Positions 18,341 through 31,625 of a stretch of DNA of 64,000 bases are shown here, one piece after another. Position 1 is the first letter of the stretch, and each line of letters opens with the position of its first letter. The notes under the pieces were generated by a model. The model saw only the letters and a program-made list of their open reading frames with translations. It ran no database searches and was not told where the DNA came from. This DNA comes from Methylibium sp. Root1272 (GTDB taxonomy: Bacteria > Pseudomonadota > Gammaproteobacteria > Burkholderiales > Burkholderiaceae_C). Location of the stretch: positions 6,890 to 70,889 of the forward strand of contig NZ_LMDY01000001.1 of the NCBI RefSeq assembly GCF_001425905.1. The letters run 5' to 3'. A program made the position numbers and the translations under genes.

Positions 18341-19506
18341 TGGTCCTCCAGCCGTGTCGGCGGATAGCTGTCCCAGCTGTGGCAGCCGGGGCACTGCCAG
18401 AAGTAATGCTGGGCCTCGAAGCCGCAGGCGGCGCAGCGGTAGCGCCGGATCGGTCGAGCCGCGGTGGCCGTGATCTGCTGCAACTGATCGGCATCGGCCG
18501 CCGTCGGTGCCAGGCCCTGCGCGTGTTGCTCTTTCAGCAGCGCCGACGCAGCCGACAGGGTCGGGTGAGCTTGCAGGTGCCGGCGCAATCGCTCGTGGCG
18601 CGCTGCCGGGTCGGATTCGAGCTGTTGCAGCGCCATCACGACGTCGAGGCTCGGGACGCGTGCGTAGACGGCTTCCAGTCTTTCGCGGGCATCGGTTTCA
18701 TCGCCGCAGGCCAGCGCACTGGCCGCGTACTCGGAGGCGATCAGTGCAAAGGCGCCGGGTTGCGTGGCGAGCAGCTCGTCCCAGGCCGCGAGCGCTTCAC
18801 GGTGCTGGCCGCTGCGCGCGTGGCGTTGCCCGGCGATGACCCGTGGCCGCGCTGCCTGCGGCGCTGCCTCGCGCGCCTTGCGCAGGGCTTCGTCGGCTTC
18901 ATCGGGGCGGCGGCGTGCATCGGCTTCCAGCGCGATCTCGCAGCCGTAGTGCGCCATGCGGGTGGCGAAGGACCCGGCGCCCGCCGCCTCGAGCTTGCGA
19001 GCCGTCTCTATGGCGGCATGCCAGTCGCGCGAGCGCTCGTGCAGTGTCAGCAGTTCGAGGCGAGCATCGGTGGCGAAGGCCGTGCCCTCGAGCGAGCGGA
19101 AGGCCGCCTCGGCACGGTCGAACAGGCCGGCCTTCACATAGTCCTGAGCCAGGGCGTGCTGGGCGCGCTCGCGCTCGGTGGCCGGCAGATCACCGCGGCC
19201 GAGCAGATGCTGATGGACCCGCACCGCACGCTCGTATTCGCCTCGGCGGCGGAACAGGTTGCCGAGCGCGAAATGCAGGTCCGAGGTGCCCGGGTCGTGC
19301 TGCACCGCCTCGATGAAGGCATCGATCGCCTTGTCCTGCTGTTCGTTGAGCAGCAGGTTCAAGCCCTTGTAGTAGGCCTTCGGTGACTCCTGCTGCTCGC
19401 GCTTCCACTGACGGACGTCGAAGCGTGAGGCCAGCCAGCCGAGCGCGAAGGCCACCATCAGGCCGAGCAGGGCCAGTGGCAGCGTGGTCAGCGGGTCAAA
19501 GTCCAT
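18337..19506 (-). CDS. lapB: LapB (YciM) lipopolysaccharide assembly protein
   Basis: LapB is a membrane-anchored TPR protein that tunes LPS synthesis by presenting LpxC to FtsH. From the ATG at 19506 the product is 389 residues, exactly the E. coli length. It has an N-terminal transmembrane helix (LPLALLGLMVAFALGWLA), about nine TPR-like repeats, and a C-terminal rubredoxin-type zinc domain with CAACGFEAQHYFWQCPGC. It overlaps lapA at its start and the heptose kinase at its stop, forming a tight LPS-related operon. Confidence 0.96.
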   Translation of the reverse strand: MDFDPLTTLPLALLGLMVAFALGWLASRFDVRQWKREQQESPKAYYKGLNLLLNEQQDKAIDAFIEAVQHDPGTSDLHFALGNLFRRRGEYERAVRVHQHLLGRGDLPATERERAQHALAQDYVKAGLFDRAEAAFRSLEGTAFATDARLELLTLHERSRDWHAAIETARKLEAAGAGSFATRMAHYGCEIALEADARRRPDEADEALRKAREAAPQAARPRVIAGQRHARSGQHREALAAWDELLATQPGAFALIASEYAASALACGDETDARERLEAVYARVPSLDVVMALQQLESDPAARHERLRRHLQAHPTLSAASALLKEQHAQGLAPTAADADQLQQITATAARPIRRYRCAACGFEAQHYFWQCPGCHSWDSYPPTRLEDQ

Positions 19507-19816
19507 CGCGGGGAGGGTGCTCGGGGAAGGAGGGCTCGGTGCTGCGCACGGCGTCGGCATCGAGCATCGTCGTCGCAGTGTCAGTGCGCGGCAACTGCTG
19601 CTGGGCGACGCGGCGGTGCTTCCACCAACTGGGCAGCATCGCGAAGATGCCCAGCGCGCAGCCGAGGCCGAAGGCGCCGAGCACGATGAACATCATCGGC
19701 GCGCGCCATTCATGACCGAAGAACCACTTGAGAGCGGCGTCGTGCTGATTGTTCAGCGCGAACGCGAACAGCGCGAAGAAGATGGCGGCTCGCAGGAGCC
19801 AGATGAGAGCACGCAT
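19496..19816 (-). CDS. lapA: LapA-family membrane protein
   Basis: A 106-residue inner-membrane protein with two hydrophobic segments (ALIWLLRAAIFFALFAFAL and MMFIVLGAFGLGCALGIFAML) and a cytoplasmic tail, matching LapA/YciS, the partner of LapB. The ATG at 19816 starts right at the first membrane helix; longer versions would add an unlikely charged extension. Its last bases overlap lapB by 11, so the two are coupled. Confidence 0.9.
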   Translation of the reverse strand: MRALIWLLRAAIFFALFAFALNNQHDAALKWFFGHEWRAPMMFIVLGAFGLGCALGIFAMLPSWWKHRRVAQQQLPRTDTATTMLDADAVRSTEPSFPEHPPRDGL

Positions 19817-19868
19817 CGTCGACGATTCTAGCGACGGCAATGGCGCCGAAGCGGGCGCGTCGGCGGGC

Positions 19869-20204
19869 TCAGGTCGCCGGCTCGTCTCGTGCGGTCTGTT
19901 GTACCTCGGCCTCGAGCGCGGCCGTGCGCGCATCCACCGCTTCCCGCAGCGCCTTGCCGGGCTTGAAGTGCGGGACCAGCTTCTCCGGGATCACCACCTG
20001 CTCGCCCGACCGGGGATTGCGCCCCATGCGTGGCGGACGGCGGTTGATCGAGAAGCTGCCGAAACCGCGGATCTCGATGCGGTGACCGCGAGCGAGCGCA
20101 TCGCTCATCGCGTCGAGGATGGTCTTGACCGCGAACTCGGTGTCGCGGTGGGTCAGCTGGCTGAAACGCTCACCCAGCAGGGCCACGAGATCGGAGCGGG
20201 TCAT
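19869..20204 (-). CDS. ihfB: integration host factor subunit beta
   Basis: IHF-beta pairs with IHF-alpha to bend DNA sharply. The protein is 111 residues; residues 1-95 cover the HU/IHF fold, including [19 protein letters not shown] with the DNA-intercalating proline arm, and there is a short extra C-terminal tail ([20 protein letters not shown]). It lies downstream of rpsA, the usual arrangement in proteobacteria, and upstream of lapAB. IHF would also be relevant to the site-specific recombination seen at the tmRNA locus. Confidence 0.96.
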   Translation of the reverse strand: MTRSDLVALLGERFSQLTHRDTEFAVKTILDAMSDALARGHRIEIRGFGSFSINRRPPRMGRNPRSGEQVVIPEKLVPHFKPGKALREAVDARTAALEAEVQQTARDEPAT

Positions 20205-20284
20205 GGATGGGTAGGGCGTTCGTTGGCCTGGATCCGGGCACTGCGGCCTGCGCGCATGTCCTCGGTTGCAAGGGCATGCGCGCA

Positions 20285-20314
20285 GGCTGGAAACCCCGCG
20301 AGGGGTCTCCAGCC
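20285..20314 (-). terminator. hairpin between rpsA and ihfB
   Basis: On the minus strand the arms GGCTGGAGACCCC and GGGGTTTCCAGCC pair over 13 positions with one G-U, closing on a small CG-rich loop just after the rpsA stop. There is no T tract, so it more likely slows polymerase or protects the rpsA mRNA end than fully terminates. Confidence 0.5.
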
Positions 20315-20324
20315 TCGGCGGGAC

Positions 20325-22040
20325 TCAGGAGTTGTTCTGGTCCAGCTTGGCCTTCAGCAGGGCGCCAAGGCTCGTGGTGCCGGCGTTCTCGCGTTCGGAC
20401 GTCTGGGCGAGGCGTTGCATGGCTTCCTGGTTGTCGACGTTGTCCTTGGCCTTGATCGACAACTGGATCGAGCGCGTCTTGCGGTCGACGTTGATGATCA
20501 AGGTGGTGACTTCGTCGCCTTCCTTCAGCACGTTGCGGGCGTCTTCCACGCGGTCGCGAGAGATCTCGCTGGCGCGCAGGTAGCCGGTCACGTCGTCGGT
20601 CAGCTGGATCTCGGCGCCGCGCGCGTCGACCGTCTTGACCTTGCCCGTCACCGTCGCGCCACGGTCGTTGAGCGTGGTGAAGGTGGCGAACGGATCACCG
20701 TCGAGCTGCTTGATGCCGAGCGAGATGCGCTCGCGCTCGACGTCGATCGCCAGCACGAGGGCCTCGACTTCCTGGCCCTTCTTGTAGTTGCGCACGGCAG
20801 CCTCGCCCGGCTCGTGCCAGGACAGGTCGGACAGGTGCACCAGGCCGTCGATGCCGGCGGCCAGGCCGACGAACACGCCGAAGTCGGTGATCGACTTGAC
20901 CGGGCCCTTGAGCTTGTCGCCGCGCTTGTGGTTCTGCGCGAATTCGTCCCAGGGGTTGGCCTTGCACTGCTTCATGCCCAGGCTGATGCGGCGTTTGTCC
21001 TCGTCGATCTCGAGCACCATGACCTCGACCTCTTCGCCCAGCGTGACGAGCTTGGACGGGGCGATGTTCTTGTTGGTCCAGTCCATCTCCGAGACGTGGA
21101 CCAGGCCTTCGATGCCCGGCTCGATCTCGACGAAGGCGCCGTAGTCGGCGATGTTGGTGATCTTGCCGAACAGGCGGGTGCCGGTCGGGTAGCGGCGCGA
21201 GACGCCGACCCACGGATCGTCGCCCATCTGCTTCAGGCCCAGCGAGACGCGGTTCTTCTCGGCGTCGAACTTCAGCACCTTGGCGGTCAGCTCCTGGCCG
21301 ACCGTGACCACCTCGCTCGGGTGGCGCACGCGGCGCCAGGCCATGTCGGTGATGTGCAGCAGGCCGTCGATGCCGCCGAGGTCGACGAACGCACCGTATT
21401 CGGTGATGTTCTTGACCACGCCGTTGACGAAGGCGCCTTCGCGCAGCGTGCCGAGCAGCTTGGCGCGCTCTTCACCCATCGAGGCCTCGACCACGGCACG
21501 GCGCGACAACACGACGTTGTTGCGCTTGCGGTCGAGCTTGATGACCTTGAACTCCATGGTCTTGCCTTCGAACGGCGTCATGTCCTTGACCGGACGCGTA
21601 TCGAGCAGGGAACCGGGGAGGAAGGCGCGAATGCCGTTGACCAGCACGGTCAGGCCGCCCTTGACCTTGCCGTTGACGGTGCCGGTCACGAAGTCGCCGG
21701 ACTCGAGCGAGGTCTCGAGCGACATCCACGACGCGAGGCGCTTGGCCTTGTCGCGCGACAGGATGGTGTCGCCGTAGCCGTTCTCGATCGCGTCGATCGC
21801 GACGGAGACGAAGTCACCGACCTGGACTTCGAGTTCGCCCTGGTCGTTCTTGAATTCTTCGATCGCCACATAGGCTTCGCTCTTGAGGCCGGCATTGACG
21901 ACCACGAAGCTGTGCTCGATGCGGACCACCTCGGCAGTGATCACCTCGCCGGCGCGCATGTCGGAGCGCTTCAGCGACTCCTCGAACAGGGCGGCGAACG
22001 ATTCCATGCCTTGCGACGAGGCAGTTGCGGTTTGACTCAT
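20325..22040 (-). CDS. rpsA: 30S ribosomal protein S1
   Basis: S1 binds mRNA and helps position it on the 30S subunit. The ATG at 22040 gives 571 residues beginning [22 protein letters not shown]-like, with six S1 (OB-fold) repeats through the protein, among them [18 protein letters not shown] and [20 protein letters not shown]. The N-terminal 25 residues are the ribosome-anchoring helix region. It sits between aroA-cmk and ihfB as in most proteobacteria. Confidence 0.98.
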   Translation of the reverse strand: MSQTATASSQGMESFAALFEESLKRSDMRAGEVITAEVVRIEHSFVVVNAGLKSEAYVAIEEFKNDQGELEVQVGDFVSVAIDAIENGYGDTILSRDKAKRLASWMSLETSLESGDFVTGTVNGKVKGGLTVLVNGIRAFLPGSLLDTRPVKDMTPFEGKTMEFKVIKLDRKRNNVVLSRRAVVEASMGEERAKLLGTLREGAFVNGVVKNITEYGAFVDLGGIDGLLHITDMAWRRVRHPSEVVTVGQELTAKVLKFDAEKNRVSLGLKQMGDDPWVGVSRRYPTGTRLFGKITNIADYGAFVEIEPGIEGLVHVSEMDWTNKNIAPSKLVTLGEEVEVMVLEIDEDKRRISLGMKQCKANPWDEFAQNHKRGDKLKGPVKSITDFGVFVGLAAGIDGLVHLSDLSWHEPGEAAVRNYKKGQEVEALVLAIDVERERISLGIKQLDGDPFATFTTLNDRGATVTGKVKTVDARGAEIQLTDDVTGYLRASEISRDRVEDARNVLKEGDEVTTLIINVDRKTRSIQLSIKAKDNVDNQEAMQRLAQTSERENAGTTSLGALLKAKLDQNNS

Positions 22041-22161
22041 TGGGGGTTTCCTGAGGCCGGCGTTGCGGCGATTTGCCACTCGCGTGGCGGGTTAGGTTGA
22101 AAGAACCGCCGCTTCGGCGCACCTTGCAGTGCTGAGGGGAAGCCGCGGGCCTGAGTACCCG

Positions 22162-24186
22162 TCAATCCTCGTGCGTGGCGCGAGAACCGAAAGGCTGCAC
22201 GGCGTCCCACCAATCCAGTACCTGATCCACCGAGGTTTCGACGGACAGGACCGAGTTGTCGAGCAACCGGGCATCCTGGGCCGGCTTCAAGGGCGCCACG
22301 CTGCGATGCTGGTCGCGAGCGTCACGTGCCTCCAAGTCGGCCCGAAGACTTTCGATATTAGCTGAAATTCCCTTTGAAATCAACTGCTTATGCCGCCGGC
22401 TCGCGCGCTGTTCGCTGTTGGCGGTGAGGAAGACCTTGAGCGCTGCGTCGGGGAAGATCACCGTGCCCATGTCGCGTCCGTCGGCTACCAGGCCGGGCAG
22501 TCGGCGGAAGGCGAGTTGCAGCTCGACCAGCGCCTGGCGCACGGCGGGCAGCGCGGCGATCTGCGAGGCCAGACTGCCGACCGCCTCGTGCCGGAGTTCG
22601 TCGCTGACATCCTCGCCGGCCAGCAGCGCCTGCTGGTTCTCGAAGCGCAGCGGCAGTGTGCGCGCGATCGCCGCGACGGCGGCCTCGTCGCTGGCCGGCA
22701 CGCCCTGGCGCAGCGCGGCCAGCGCCGTGGCCCGGTAGAGGGCGCCTGAATCGAGGTGGTGGTAGCCCAGCCGCTCGGCGAGCGCGCTGCCGAGCGTGCC
22801 CTTGCCGGACGCGGTGGGGCCGTCGACGGTCAGCACCGGGACGCGGCCGATCCGCGCGCGGGTCACGCCGAACAAGGCGTCGAAATAGGCCGGGTAGGTC
22901 TTGTTGACGCAGCGCGGGTCCAGGATGCGCACCGGCACATCGCCCCCCGCCAGCGGGTTGAAGGCGGCGAGCGAGGCGCACATCGCCATGCGGTGGTCGT
23001 CGTAGGTGTGGATCGCCGCCGCCTGCCAGCGGGCGGGCGGCGTGACCTCGATGAAGTCGGCGCCTTCGAGCACCGTAGCTCCGAACTTGCGCAGTTCGAT
23101 GGCCATCGCGGCGATGCGGTCGGTTTCCTTGACGCGCCAGCTCGCAATGTTGGTCAGCCGCGTGGTGCCGGTGGCGTACAGCGCCATCGCCGCCAGCGTC
23201 ATCGCGGCGTCGGGGATGTGGTTGCAGTCGAGCGTGATCGCCGTCAGCGGCCACGCACCGCGGCGCACGACCAGCGCGTTCGCTTCCTCGGCGATGTCGG
23301 CGCCCATCGCCCGGGCGGCTTCGACAAAGCGGATGTCGCCCTGGATCGACGCCGAGCCGACCCCCTCGATGCGCAAGGGCCCGTCGGCGGCGGCGATGGC
23401 CCCGGCCGCGATGAAGTACGAGGCCGACGAGGCATCGCCTTCGACCGCGATCTCGCCGGGCGACACGTAGGCGCTGCCCTGCGGGATGACGAAGCGTTGC
23501 CAGCCTTCACGCTGCACCGTGATGCCGAAGCGCGCCAGCAGCGCCAGTGTGATCTCTATGTAGGGCTTGGAAATCAGTTCGCCGTCGACCTCGATCGTGA
23601 TCGATTGCCGCGTGGCGACCAGCGGCAGCGCCATCAGCAGCGCGGTCAGGAACTGGCTGGAGACGTCGCCGCGCACGCGGATCGGCGCGTCCAGCGTCAG
23701 CGTGCCACTTTCCAGGCGCAGTGGCGGATAACCTTCATTGGCCAGGCAGGTGATCGTGCAGCCCAAAGGCCGCAGCGCATCGACCAGGTCGCCGATGGGC
23801 CGCTCGTGCATGCGCGGCACGCCGCTGAGCTCGAAGCGTCCTCCCTGATCGGCCGCCAGCAGCGCCAGCGCGGCGGCCAGCGGGCGCATCGCGGTGCCGG
23901 CATTGCCGAGAAACAGTCGGGCCTCGCGCACGGCCAGTCGCCCGCCGAGGCCGGTGACCGCGAGCGCGTCGCCGTCGGCCTCGATGCCGCAACCCAGCGT
24001 GCGCAGCGCGTCCAGCATCACGCCAGTGTCGTCGGAGTCGAGCAGGTCGAGCACCCGGGTGCGGCCAGCGCACAGCCCGGCCAGCAGCAGCACCCGGTTC
24101 GAGATGCTCTTGGAGCCGGGCAGCCGCACGGTGCCGCCCGCGGCCTGCAGCGGGGGGATGTCGAGGAAGGCCCGCGGGGTCGCCAC
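22162..24186 (-). CDS. aroA: bifunctional EPSP synthase / cytidylate kinase (AroA-Cmk fusion)
   Basis: A single 674-residue reading frame joins two enzymes that are separate in most bacteria. Residues 1 to about 445 are 5-enolpyruvylshikimate-3-phosphate synthase, with [18 protein letters not shown] near 20 and [15 protein letters not shown] near 90. From about residue 450 comes CMP kinase, with the P-loop [20 protein letters not shown] and the YRATALAAL and [11 protein letters not shown] motifs. The start is a GTG at 24186 two bases after the tyrA stop, so it is coupled to tyrA; a CTG two codons upstream is a less likely alternative. The same fusion occurs in several Burkholderiales. Confidence 0.94.
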   Translation of the reverse strand: MATPRAFLDIPPLQAAGGTVRLPGSKSISNRVLLLAGLCAGRTRVLDLLDSDDTGVMLDALRTLGCGIEADGDALAVTGLGGRLAVREARLFLGNAGTAMRPLAAALALLAADQGGRFELSGVPRMHERPIGDLVDALRPLGCTITCLANEGYPPLRLESGTLTLDAPIRVRGDVSSQFLTALLMALPLVATRQSITIEVDGELISKPYIEITLALLARFGITVQREGWQRFVIPQGSAYVSPGEIAVEGDASSASYFIAAGAIAAADGPLRIEGVGSASIQGDIRFVEAARAMGADIAEEANALVVRRGAWPLTAITLDCNHIPDAAMTLAAMALYATGTTRLTNIASWRVKETDRIAAMAIELRKFGATVLEGADFIEVTPPARWQAAAIHTYDDHRMAMCASLAAFNPLAGGDVPVRILDPRCVNKTYPAYFDALFGVTRARIGRVPVLTVDGPTASGKGTLGSALAERLGYHHLDSGALYRATALAALRQGVPASDEAAVAAIARTLPLRFENQQALLAGEDVSDELRHEAVGSLASQIAALPAVRQALVELQLAFRRLPGLVADGRDMGTVIFPDAALKVFLTANSEQRASRRHKQLISKGISANIESLRADLEARDARDQHRSVAPLKPAQDARLLDNSVLSVETSVDQVLDWWDAVQPFGSRATHED

Positions 24187-24188
24187 GC

Positions 24189-25073
24189 TCAGCGGTTGCC
24201 GCCCGGCTTCGGGCTGCTCATCTGCCAGCCGGCGCGCATTTCCGAGGCGTTGCGGATCAGGTCTTCGAGCGCCTCGCTGTTGCCGAGCTTCATCACGTGC
24301 TCTAACGCGTCGAGCGTGTGGCGAAAGCGCTGCGACTGCTTCAGGATCTCCTCGCGGTTGCTCATCAGCACGTCGCGCCACATCACCGGGTCGCTGGCCG
24401 CGATGCGGGTGAAGTCGCGGAAGCCCGGCCCCGCCAGCGAGAGGAAGTCGCGCCCGGCCGGCTGCTTGGCGACCGACGCGAAGTAGGCGAAGGCCAGCAG
24501 GTGGGGCAGGTGGCTGACGGCCGCAAACGCGGCATCGTGGTTCTCCGGGCTCATCTTGAGCACCTGGCAGCCGATCGCGGCCCACACGTCGGTGGCCTTC
24601 TGCACCAGCACCGCGTCGGTCTGCGCCAGCGGCGTCAGGATCACCTGTCGGTTGGCGTAGAGGTAGGCGTCTGCGTTCTCGATGCCCGAGACTTCCTTGC
24701 CGGTGATCGGGTGGGCCGGCACGAAGCAGCCGACCTTGTCTTTCAGCACCCGTCGGGCGGCGTCGACCACGTCGCGCTTGGTGCTGCCCACGTCCATCAG
24801 CATCACGCCGGGCTCGACCAGGTGGCGGATGGCCTTCAGCGTGGCCTCCGTAGCGGCCACCGGCACGGCCAGCAGCACCAGATCGGAGCCTGACACGGCC
24901 AGCAGCGCCGATTCGGCCGCGGTGTCGATCACGCCGAGGCGCTTGGCCTTCTCTGTGGTCGACGGCGACTTGCTGTAGCCGACAACGCGTTTCACGAGAC
25001 CTGCGCGCTTGAGCGCCAGCGCGAACGAGCCACCCATCAGGCCGCAACCGATCACGCCGAGTTGATTGAACAT
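24189..25073 (-). CDS. tyrA: prephenate dehydrogenase
   Basis: It oxidatively decarboxylates prephenate to 4-hydroxyphenylpyruvate in tyrosine synthesis. The 294-residue, single-domain protein (no fused chorismate mutase) starts [20 protein letters not shown] with the NAD-binding glycine motif and ends just before aroA-cmk. The ATG at 25073 is favoured because it begins exactly at the Rossmann strand. The gene is 14 bases downstream of pheA in the same operon. The histidinol-phosphate aminotransferase gene often found between pheA and tyrA in Burkholderia is absent. Confidence 0.96.
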   Translation of the reverse strand: MFNQLGVIGCGLMGGSFALALKRAGLVKRVVGYSKSPSTTEKAKRLGVIDTAAESALLAVSGSDLVLLAVPVAATEATLKAIRHLVEPGVMLMDVGSTKRDVVDAARRVLKDKVGCFVPAHPITGKEVSGIENADAYLYANRQVILTPLAQTDAVLVQKATDVWAAIGCQVLKMSPENHDAAFAAVSHLPHLLAFAYFASVAKQPAGRDFLSLAGPGFRDFTRIAASDPVMWRDVLMSNREEILKQSQRFRHTLDALEHVMKLGNSEALEDLIRNASEMRAGWQMSSPKPGGNR

Positions 25074-25087
25074 GGGGTCGGCCGGGA

Positions 25088-26200
25088 TCAGTGGACGTCG
25101 AGCGGGTAGGTGCCCAACAGCTTGAAGAAGGAGCAGGCCGCACGCAGTTCGGCCAGGGCCGCGGCGACGGCCGGCTCGTCGGGGTGGCCCTGCAGGTCGA
25201 TGTAGAAGTAGTACTCCCACTGATCGGCGCTGCGGGCAGGGCGCGACTCGAAGCGCGTCATCGACACGCCGTTCTGCTTCAGCGGCACCAGCATGTCGTG
25301 CACCGCGCCGGGCCGGTTGTTCACCGACACCACGAGGCTGGTGCAGTCGTGGCCGGAGGCCTTGGGCTGCGGATGCCGATCGGGGTGCGTGACGATCACG
25401 AAGCGGGTGCGGTTGTGCGGGTCGTCCTGGATGGCCGGCGCGACGACGTGCAGGCCGAACTCGCTGCCGGCGCGCTCACTCGCCACCGCAGCGAGGCTGG
25501 GGTCCAGCGACGCCAGCCGGGCGCCTTCGGCATTGCTGGCAACCGGACGGCGTTCGACGTCAGGCAGGTGGTAGCTGAGCCAGCCGTGGCATTGCGCCAG
25601 CGCCTGCGGATGGGCGCACACCGCCTGGATGCCGGCCAGCGAGTTGGCCTGGCGCAGCAGGTTGTGGCGCACGAACAGGCTGGTCTCGCCGATCAGGAAC
25701 AGCGGTGTCGTCAGCAGCAGGTCCAGCGAGCGCGCCACCACGCCCTCGGTCGAGTTCTCGACCGGCACGACGCCGAAGTCTGCCGCGGCGGCGGTGGTGG
25801 TGCGGAACACCTCGTCGATGCTGGCGCAGGGCACGCGCACGATCGAGCTGCCGAAGTAGCCCAGCGCTGCGAGCTCACTGAATGTGCCGGCCGGGCCGAG
25901 GTAGGCTACGCGCGTCGGTGTCTCGAGGGCTCGGCAGGCCGACATGATCTCGCGCCAGATCGGCGCCACGCTTTCGCCCTGCAGGGGGCCGGGATTCGAG
26001 GCCTTCAGGCCGTCGATCACCTGGGCCTCGCGCTCCGGGCGGAAAACCACCGAGCCTTCGCGTTTCTTGATACCGCCCACTTCCTGCGCCAGCGCAGCGC
26101 GGCGGTTCAGCAGTGCCAGCAGTTCGCGATCGACGGCATCGATCTGCTGGCGCAAGCCGAGCAGCGCGGGGTCGAGGGGGGAGGCGGCGGAATCAGCCAT
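25088..26200 (-). CDS. pheA: bifunctional chorismate mutase / prephenate dehydratase (P-protein)
   Basis: It converts chorismate to prephenate and then phenylpyruvate, the phenylalanine branch. The 370-residue protein has an N-terminal AroQ mutase domain ([20 protein letters not shown]), the dehydratase domain from about residue 100 ([16 protein letters not shown], with [11 protein letters not shown]), and a C-terminal ACT domain ([19 protein letters not shown]) for feedback control by phenylalanine, containing the ESRP-like FESRPARS motif. The ATG at 26200 overlaps the serC stop by 8 bases; an ATG 12 bases upstream is also in frame. Confidence 0.96.
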   Translation of the reverse strand: MADSAASPLDPALLGLRQQIDAVDRELLALLNRRAALAQEVGGIKKREGSVVFRPEREAQVIDGLKASNPGPLQGESVAPIWREIMSACRALETPTRVAYLGPAGTFSELAALGYFGSSIVRVPCASIDEVFRTTTAAAADFGVVPVENSTEGVVARSLDLLLTTPLFLIGETSLFVRHNLLRQANSLAGIQAVCAHPQALAQCHGWLSYHLPDVERRPVASNAEGARLASLDPSLAAVASERAGSEFGLHVVAPAIQDDPHNRTRFVIVTHPDRHPQPKASGHDCTSLVVSVNNRPGAVHDMLVPLKQNGVSMTRFESRPARSADQWEYYFYIDLQGHPDEPAVAAALAELRAACSFFKLLGTYPLDVH

Positions 26201-27293
26201 GGCGTTGCGCAAATTCTCGCATGTAGGTCACCAGCGCCTGCACGCCCGCCAACGGCATGGCGTTGTAGATCGAGGCCCGCAGGCCGCCCACGCTCTTGTG
26301 CCCCTTGAGCTGCAGCAGGCGACGCTCTTCGGCACCCACCAGGAACGGGGCGTACAGCCGGTCGTCGGGGAGGAAGAAGGGAGCGTTCATGCGCGAGCGG
26401 GCCTCGCGGGCCACGCGGTTGGCATAGAAGCCGGAGCCGTCGATCGCGTCGTACAGCAGCGCCGCCTTCTCGATGTTGCGCTGCTCGATCGCCGCCACGC
26501 CGCCCTGGGCCGCCATCCACTCGAACACGAGGCCGGCGATGTAGATCGAATAGGTCGGCGGCGTGTTGTACATCGAGCCGTTGGCGGCGACGACGGCGTA
26601 GTCGAAGGCACTGGGACAGATGGGCAGCGCATGGCCGAGCAGGTCCTCGCGCACGAACACCAGCGTCAGCCCGGACGGGCCGATGTTCTTCTGTGCGCCG
26701 GCGTAGGCCAGTCCGACGCGCGACCATTCGATGGGTCGCGAGCCGATGTGCGAGGAGCAGTCCACCACCAGCGGCGCCTCGCAGCCGAGCGCACGCAGGT
26801 CCGGCAGTTCGTGCATCTCCACGCCGTTGATGGTCTCGTTGCTGCACACGTGCACGTAGCTCGCGTTCGCGCTGAGCCGCCAGGTCGCCGGGGCGGGCAG
26901 GGTGGTGTGGTTGGCGGCGCCGGCCGCCTCGTTGCTCGCGACGACGCGCGCCTCGCCATAGCGCAGCGCCTCCTGCCGGGTCTTGATCGACCACAGGCCG
27001 GTCACCACGTGGTCGGTCACGCCGCCGCGGGACAGGTTCATCGGCACGATCGCGTTCTCTGCGATCGCACCACCCTGCATGAACAGGATATTGAACTCGG
27101 CCGGGACCGCGAGCAGTTCCCGCAGGCGCAGTTCCGTGCGCGCGAAGATTTCGCCGAATTCACGTCCGCGATGGCTCATCTCCATGACGCCCATGCCGCT
27201 GCCACGCCAGTCGAGCATCTCAGTCGCCGCCTGGGCGAGCACCGGCTCCGGCAGCGTCGCCGGCCCGGCAGAGAAGTTGTAGGCGCGCGTCAC
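26193..27293 (-). CDS. serC: phosphoserine aminotransferase
   Basis: This PLP enzyme makes 3-phosphoserine for serine synthesis and a related intermediate for pyridoxal phosphate. It is 366 residues, starting [19 protein letters not shown], with the PLP-lysine in [12 protein letters not shown] near residue 195. It is the first biosynthetic gene of the serC-pheA-tyrA-aroA/cmk series, preceded by a DUF2059 gene 6 bases upstream and overlapping pheA by 8 bases. Confidence 0.97.
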   Translation of the reverse strand: MTRAYNFSAGPATLPEPVLAQAATEMLDWRGSGMGVMEMSHRGREFGEIFARTELRLRELLAVPAEFNILFMQGGAIAENAIVPMNLSRGGVTDHVVTGLWSIKTRQEALRYGEARVVASNEAAGAANHTTLPAPATWRLSANASYVHVCSNETINGVEMHELPDLRALGCEAPLVVDCSSHIGSRPIEWSRVGLAYAGAQKNIGPSGLTLVFVREDLLGHALPICPSAFDYAVVAANGSMYNTPPTYSIYIAGLVFEWMAAQGGVAAIEQRNIEKAALLYDAIDGSGFYANRVAREARSRMNAPFFLPDDRLYAPFLVGAEERRLLQLKGHKSVGGLRASIYNAMPLAGVQALVTYMREFAQRHG

Positions 27294-27299
27294 GGCCGC

Positions 27300-27976
27300 T
27301 CAGGGCTTGTCGGTGGTCGGCGCGCCCAGCTTCTTCGGTGCGGAGGGCTTGAGGCCGGTGCCGGCCGGCGCGCTGGCGCTGCCACCCACCGGCGCGGGCG
27401 AGACCCCGAGGATCTTGGCCATCGTGGCCTGCAGCGCCTTGGCCTTGGTCTCGACGGTCGGCTGGACGCCGGCGAGCAGCTTCTGGCCGAGGGCCTGCTC
27501 GATGGGCGGCTGCGTCTGCTGCAGCTTCTTGAAGACCGGCGATTCGTAGAAGCCGACGACCTGGCGCAACTCGTCCTCGGTGTACTTCTCTTCCACTGCC
27601 GCCAGCATCTGGGTCTGGGCCAGTTCCTGGGCGCGCTTGCGCACGACCGGGGTCAGGTCGTCGGCGTACTTGCGCGCCTCGTCCTGCAGTTGCTTCGCCA
27701 CGGCCTCGCGCTTGTCGGCCGGCACCTTGCTGCGCAGCACCGGATCGGCGGCTCCCAGCAACTGCCGCGCGGGCGCTTCGACGATGCTGCGCGCCGCGGC
27801 ATCCAGCGAGCCCTGCTGCAGCGCCACCCAGCGCTTCGCGAGATCGCGTTTCGCCGCGCTGCTGACGGGCGCCGCGGAGGCCGCAGCGGCTGGCGCGGAA
27901 GCGCCCTGGGCCAGCGCGCCACCGGCGCAAAGCGAAAGCGACAGCGCGAGGGCCGTCGCCAGGGGAAGCAGTTTCA

Positions 27977-27980
<4 letters not shown>
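27300..27980 (-). CDS. DUF2059-type exported protein
   Basis: A 226-residue protein with a signal peptide ([24 protein letters not shown]) and an Ala-rich linker, then a helical DUF2059 domain at about 120-195 containing [20 protein letters not shown], followed by a Pro/Ala/Lys-rich tail. The domain is of unknown function and periplasmic. Its start overlaps the gyrA stop by 4 bases and its stop lies 6 bases before serC, placing it in a long minus-strand transcript between gyrA and the aromatic amino acid genes. Confidence 0.88.
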
Positions 27981-30598
<2,618 letters not shown>

Positions 30599-30820
30599 GC
30601 GTGATCGGGAGGTGGTCCGCGGTGAGGGGCCGCGGGGCTTGCATCAGGCACGGGGCCGGCTGCAAGGGGTAGCGGGAAGTCAGCGATTCTAGTTGCCGCT
30701 TGCTGTCGCAGCAGCGCAACAGCGGCCACGGGTGCGGCACCGGAGCTGGTCGAAACCTTGTCGCTGCAAAGCCATATGGCACAATGTTTTGTCGGTCCTA
30801 AAGTGCTCTTTTCATAGGGC

Positions 30821-30841
30821 GCTCGATAGTTTCGCTCGATA
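30821..30841 (+). repeat. short direct repeat upstream of the OmpA-like gene
   Basis: GCTCGATA occurs at 30821-30828 and again at 30834-30841, spaced 13 bases start to start, in the 292-base divergent gap between gyrA and the OmpA-like gene. It may be part of a regulator site; no other strong signal was seen in this gap. Confidence 0.35.
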
Positions 30842-30890
30842 TATCCGCATGGACGTCTGCCGTTTAACGGCCTACCGAGAGAGGAAAATC

Positions 30891-31544
30891 ATGAATAAAT
30901 TGAACAAGGTGGCAATGCTCTTCGCGACTGCCGCGATCGCCACCTCCGCTTCCACCGCGTTTGCCCAGACGGTCGACAACTGGAAGAACGTGGACGGGAA
31001 TGTCTGGAAGAACGGCACCAACGAACTGTGCTGGCGCGACAATTTCTGGACCCCGGCCACCGCCGACGAGCGCTGCGATGGCGCGCCGCCGAAGGCCCCG
31101 CCGCCGGCGGCTCCCGTCGCCGCCCCGGTCGCTCCGCCGGCCCCGGCGCCCGCTCCGGCCGTCGTGCCGGTTCCGGTGCCCGTCAGCGAGAAGGTGACCT
31201 ATGCCGCCGACGCGTTCTTCGACTTCGACAAGGCGACGCTGAAGCCCGAAGCCAAGAGCAAGCTCGACGACCTGGCCAGCAAGATCGCCGGCCTGAACCT
31301 GGAAGTCGTGATCGCCGTCGGCCACACCGACTCGGTCGGCGCTGACGCCTACAACCAGAAGCTGTCGCTGCGTCGTTCGGAAGCCGTCAAGGCCTATCTC
31401 GAGTCCAAGGGCATCGAGAAGAACCGCATCTACACCGAAGGCAAGGGCGAGAAGCAACCGGTGGCAGACAACAAGACCGCCGATGGCCGCGCGAAGAACC
31501 GTCGCACGGAAATCGAAGTGGTCGGTACTCGCGCCAAGCAGTAA
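30891..31544 (+). CDS. OmpA-family outer-membrane/peptidoglycan-associated protein
   Basis: A 217-residue exported protein with a signal peptide (MNKLNKVAMLFATAAIATSA, cleavage after FAQ). A short domain with WRDNFWTPATADERC follows, then a Pro/Ala-rich hinge (about 63-100), and an OmpA-C peptidoglycan-binding domain (FFDFDKATLKPEAKSKLDDL, GHTDSVGADAYNQKLS, NRRTEIEVVG). The N-terminal part lacks an eight-strand barrel, so this is the short OmpA-like form typical of Burkholderiales beside gyrA. The start ATG at 30891 follows AGAGGAAAA. A strong terminator follows. Confidence 0.93.
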   Translation: MNKLNKVAMLFATAAIATSASTAFAQTVDNWKNVDGNVWKNGTNELCWRDNFWTPATADERCDGAPPKAPPPAAPVAAPVAPPAPAPAPAVVPVPVPVSEKVTYAADAFFDFDKATLKPEAKSKLDDLASKIAGLNLEVVIAVGHTDSVGADAYNQKLSLRRSEAVKAYLESKGIEKNRIYTEGKGEKQPVADNKTADGRAKNRRTEIEVVGTRAKQ

Positions 31545-31564
31545 GCTGGCCTGGCCCGCTTCGA

Positions 31565-31588
31565 AACCCCGCCTCGGCGGGGTTTTTT
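31565..31588 (+). terminator. terminator after the OmpA-like gene
   Basis: AACCCCGC-ctcg-GCGGGGTT followed by a T tract reaching 31588. It lies 20 bases past the stop of the OmpA-like gene and just before the ubiG start region. Confidence 0.9.
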
Positions 31589-31625
31589 GTTTCTTCGCGC
31601 CATATCCAGCACCTACCATCCGCTC

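Noticed and set aside
19749-22100. Long open frame opposite ihfB and rpsA
   Set aside because: Covers several real genes and has biased His/Arg/Asp content; a shadow.
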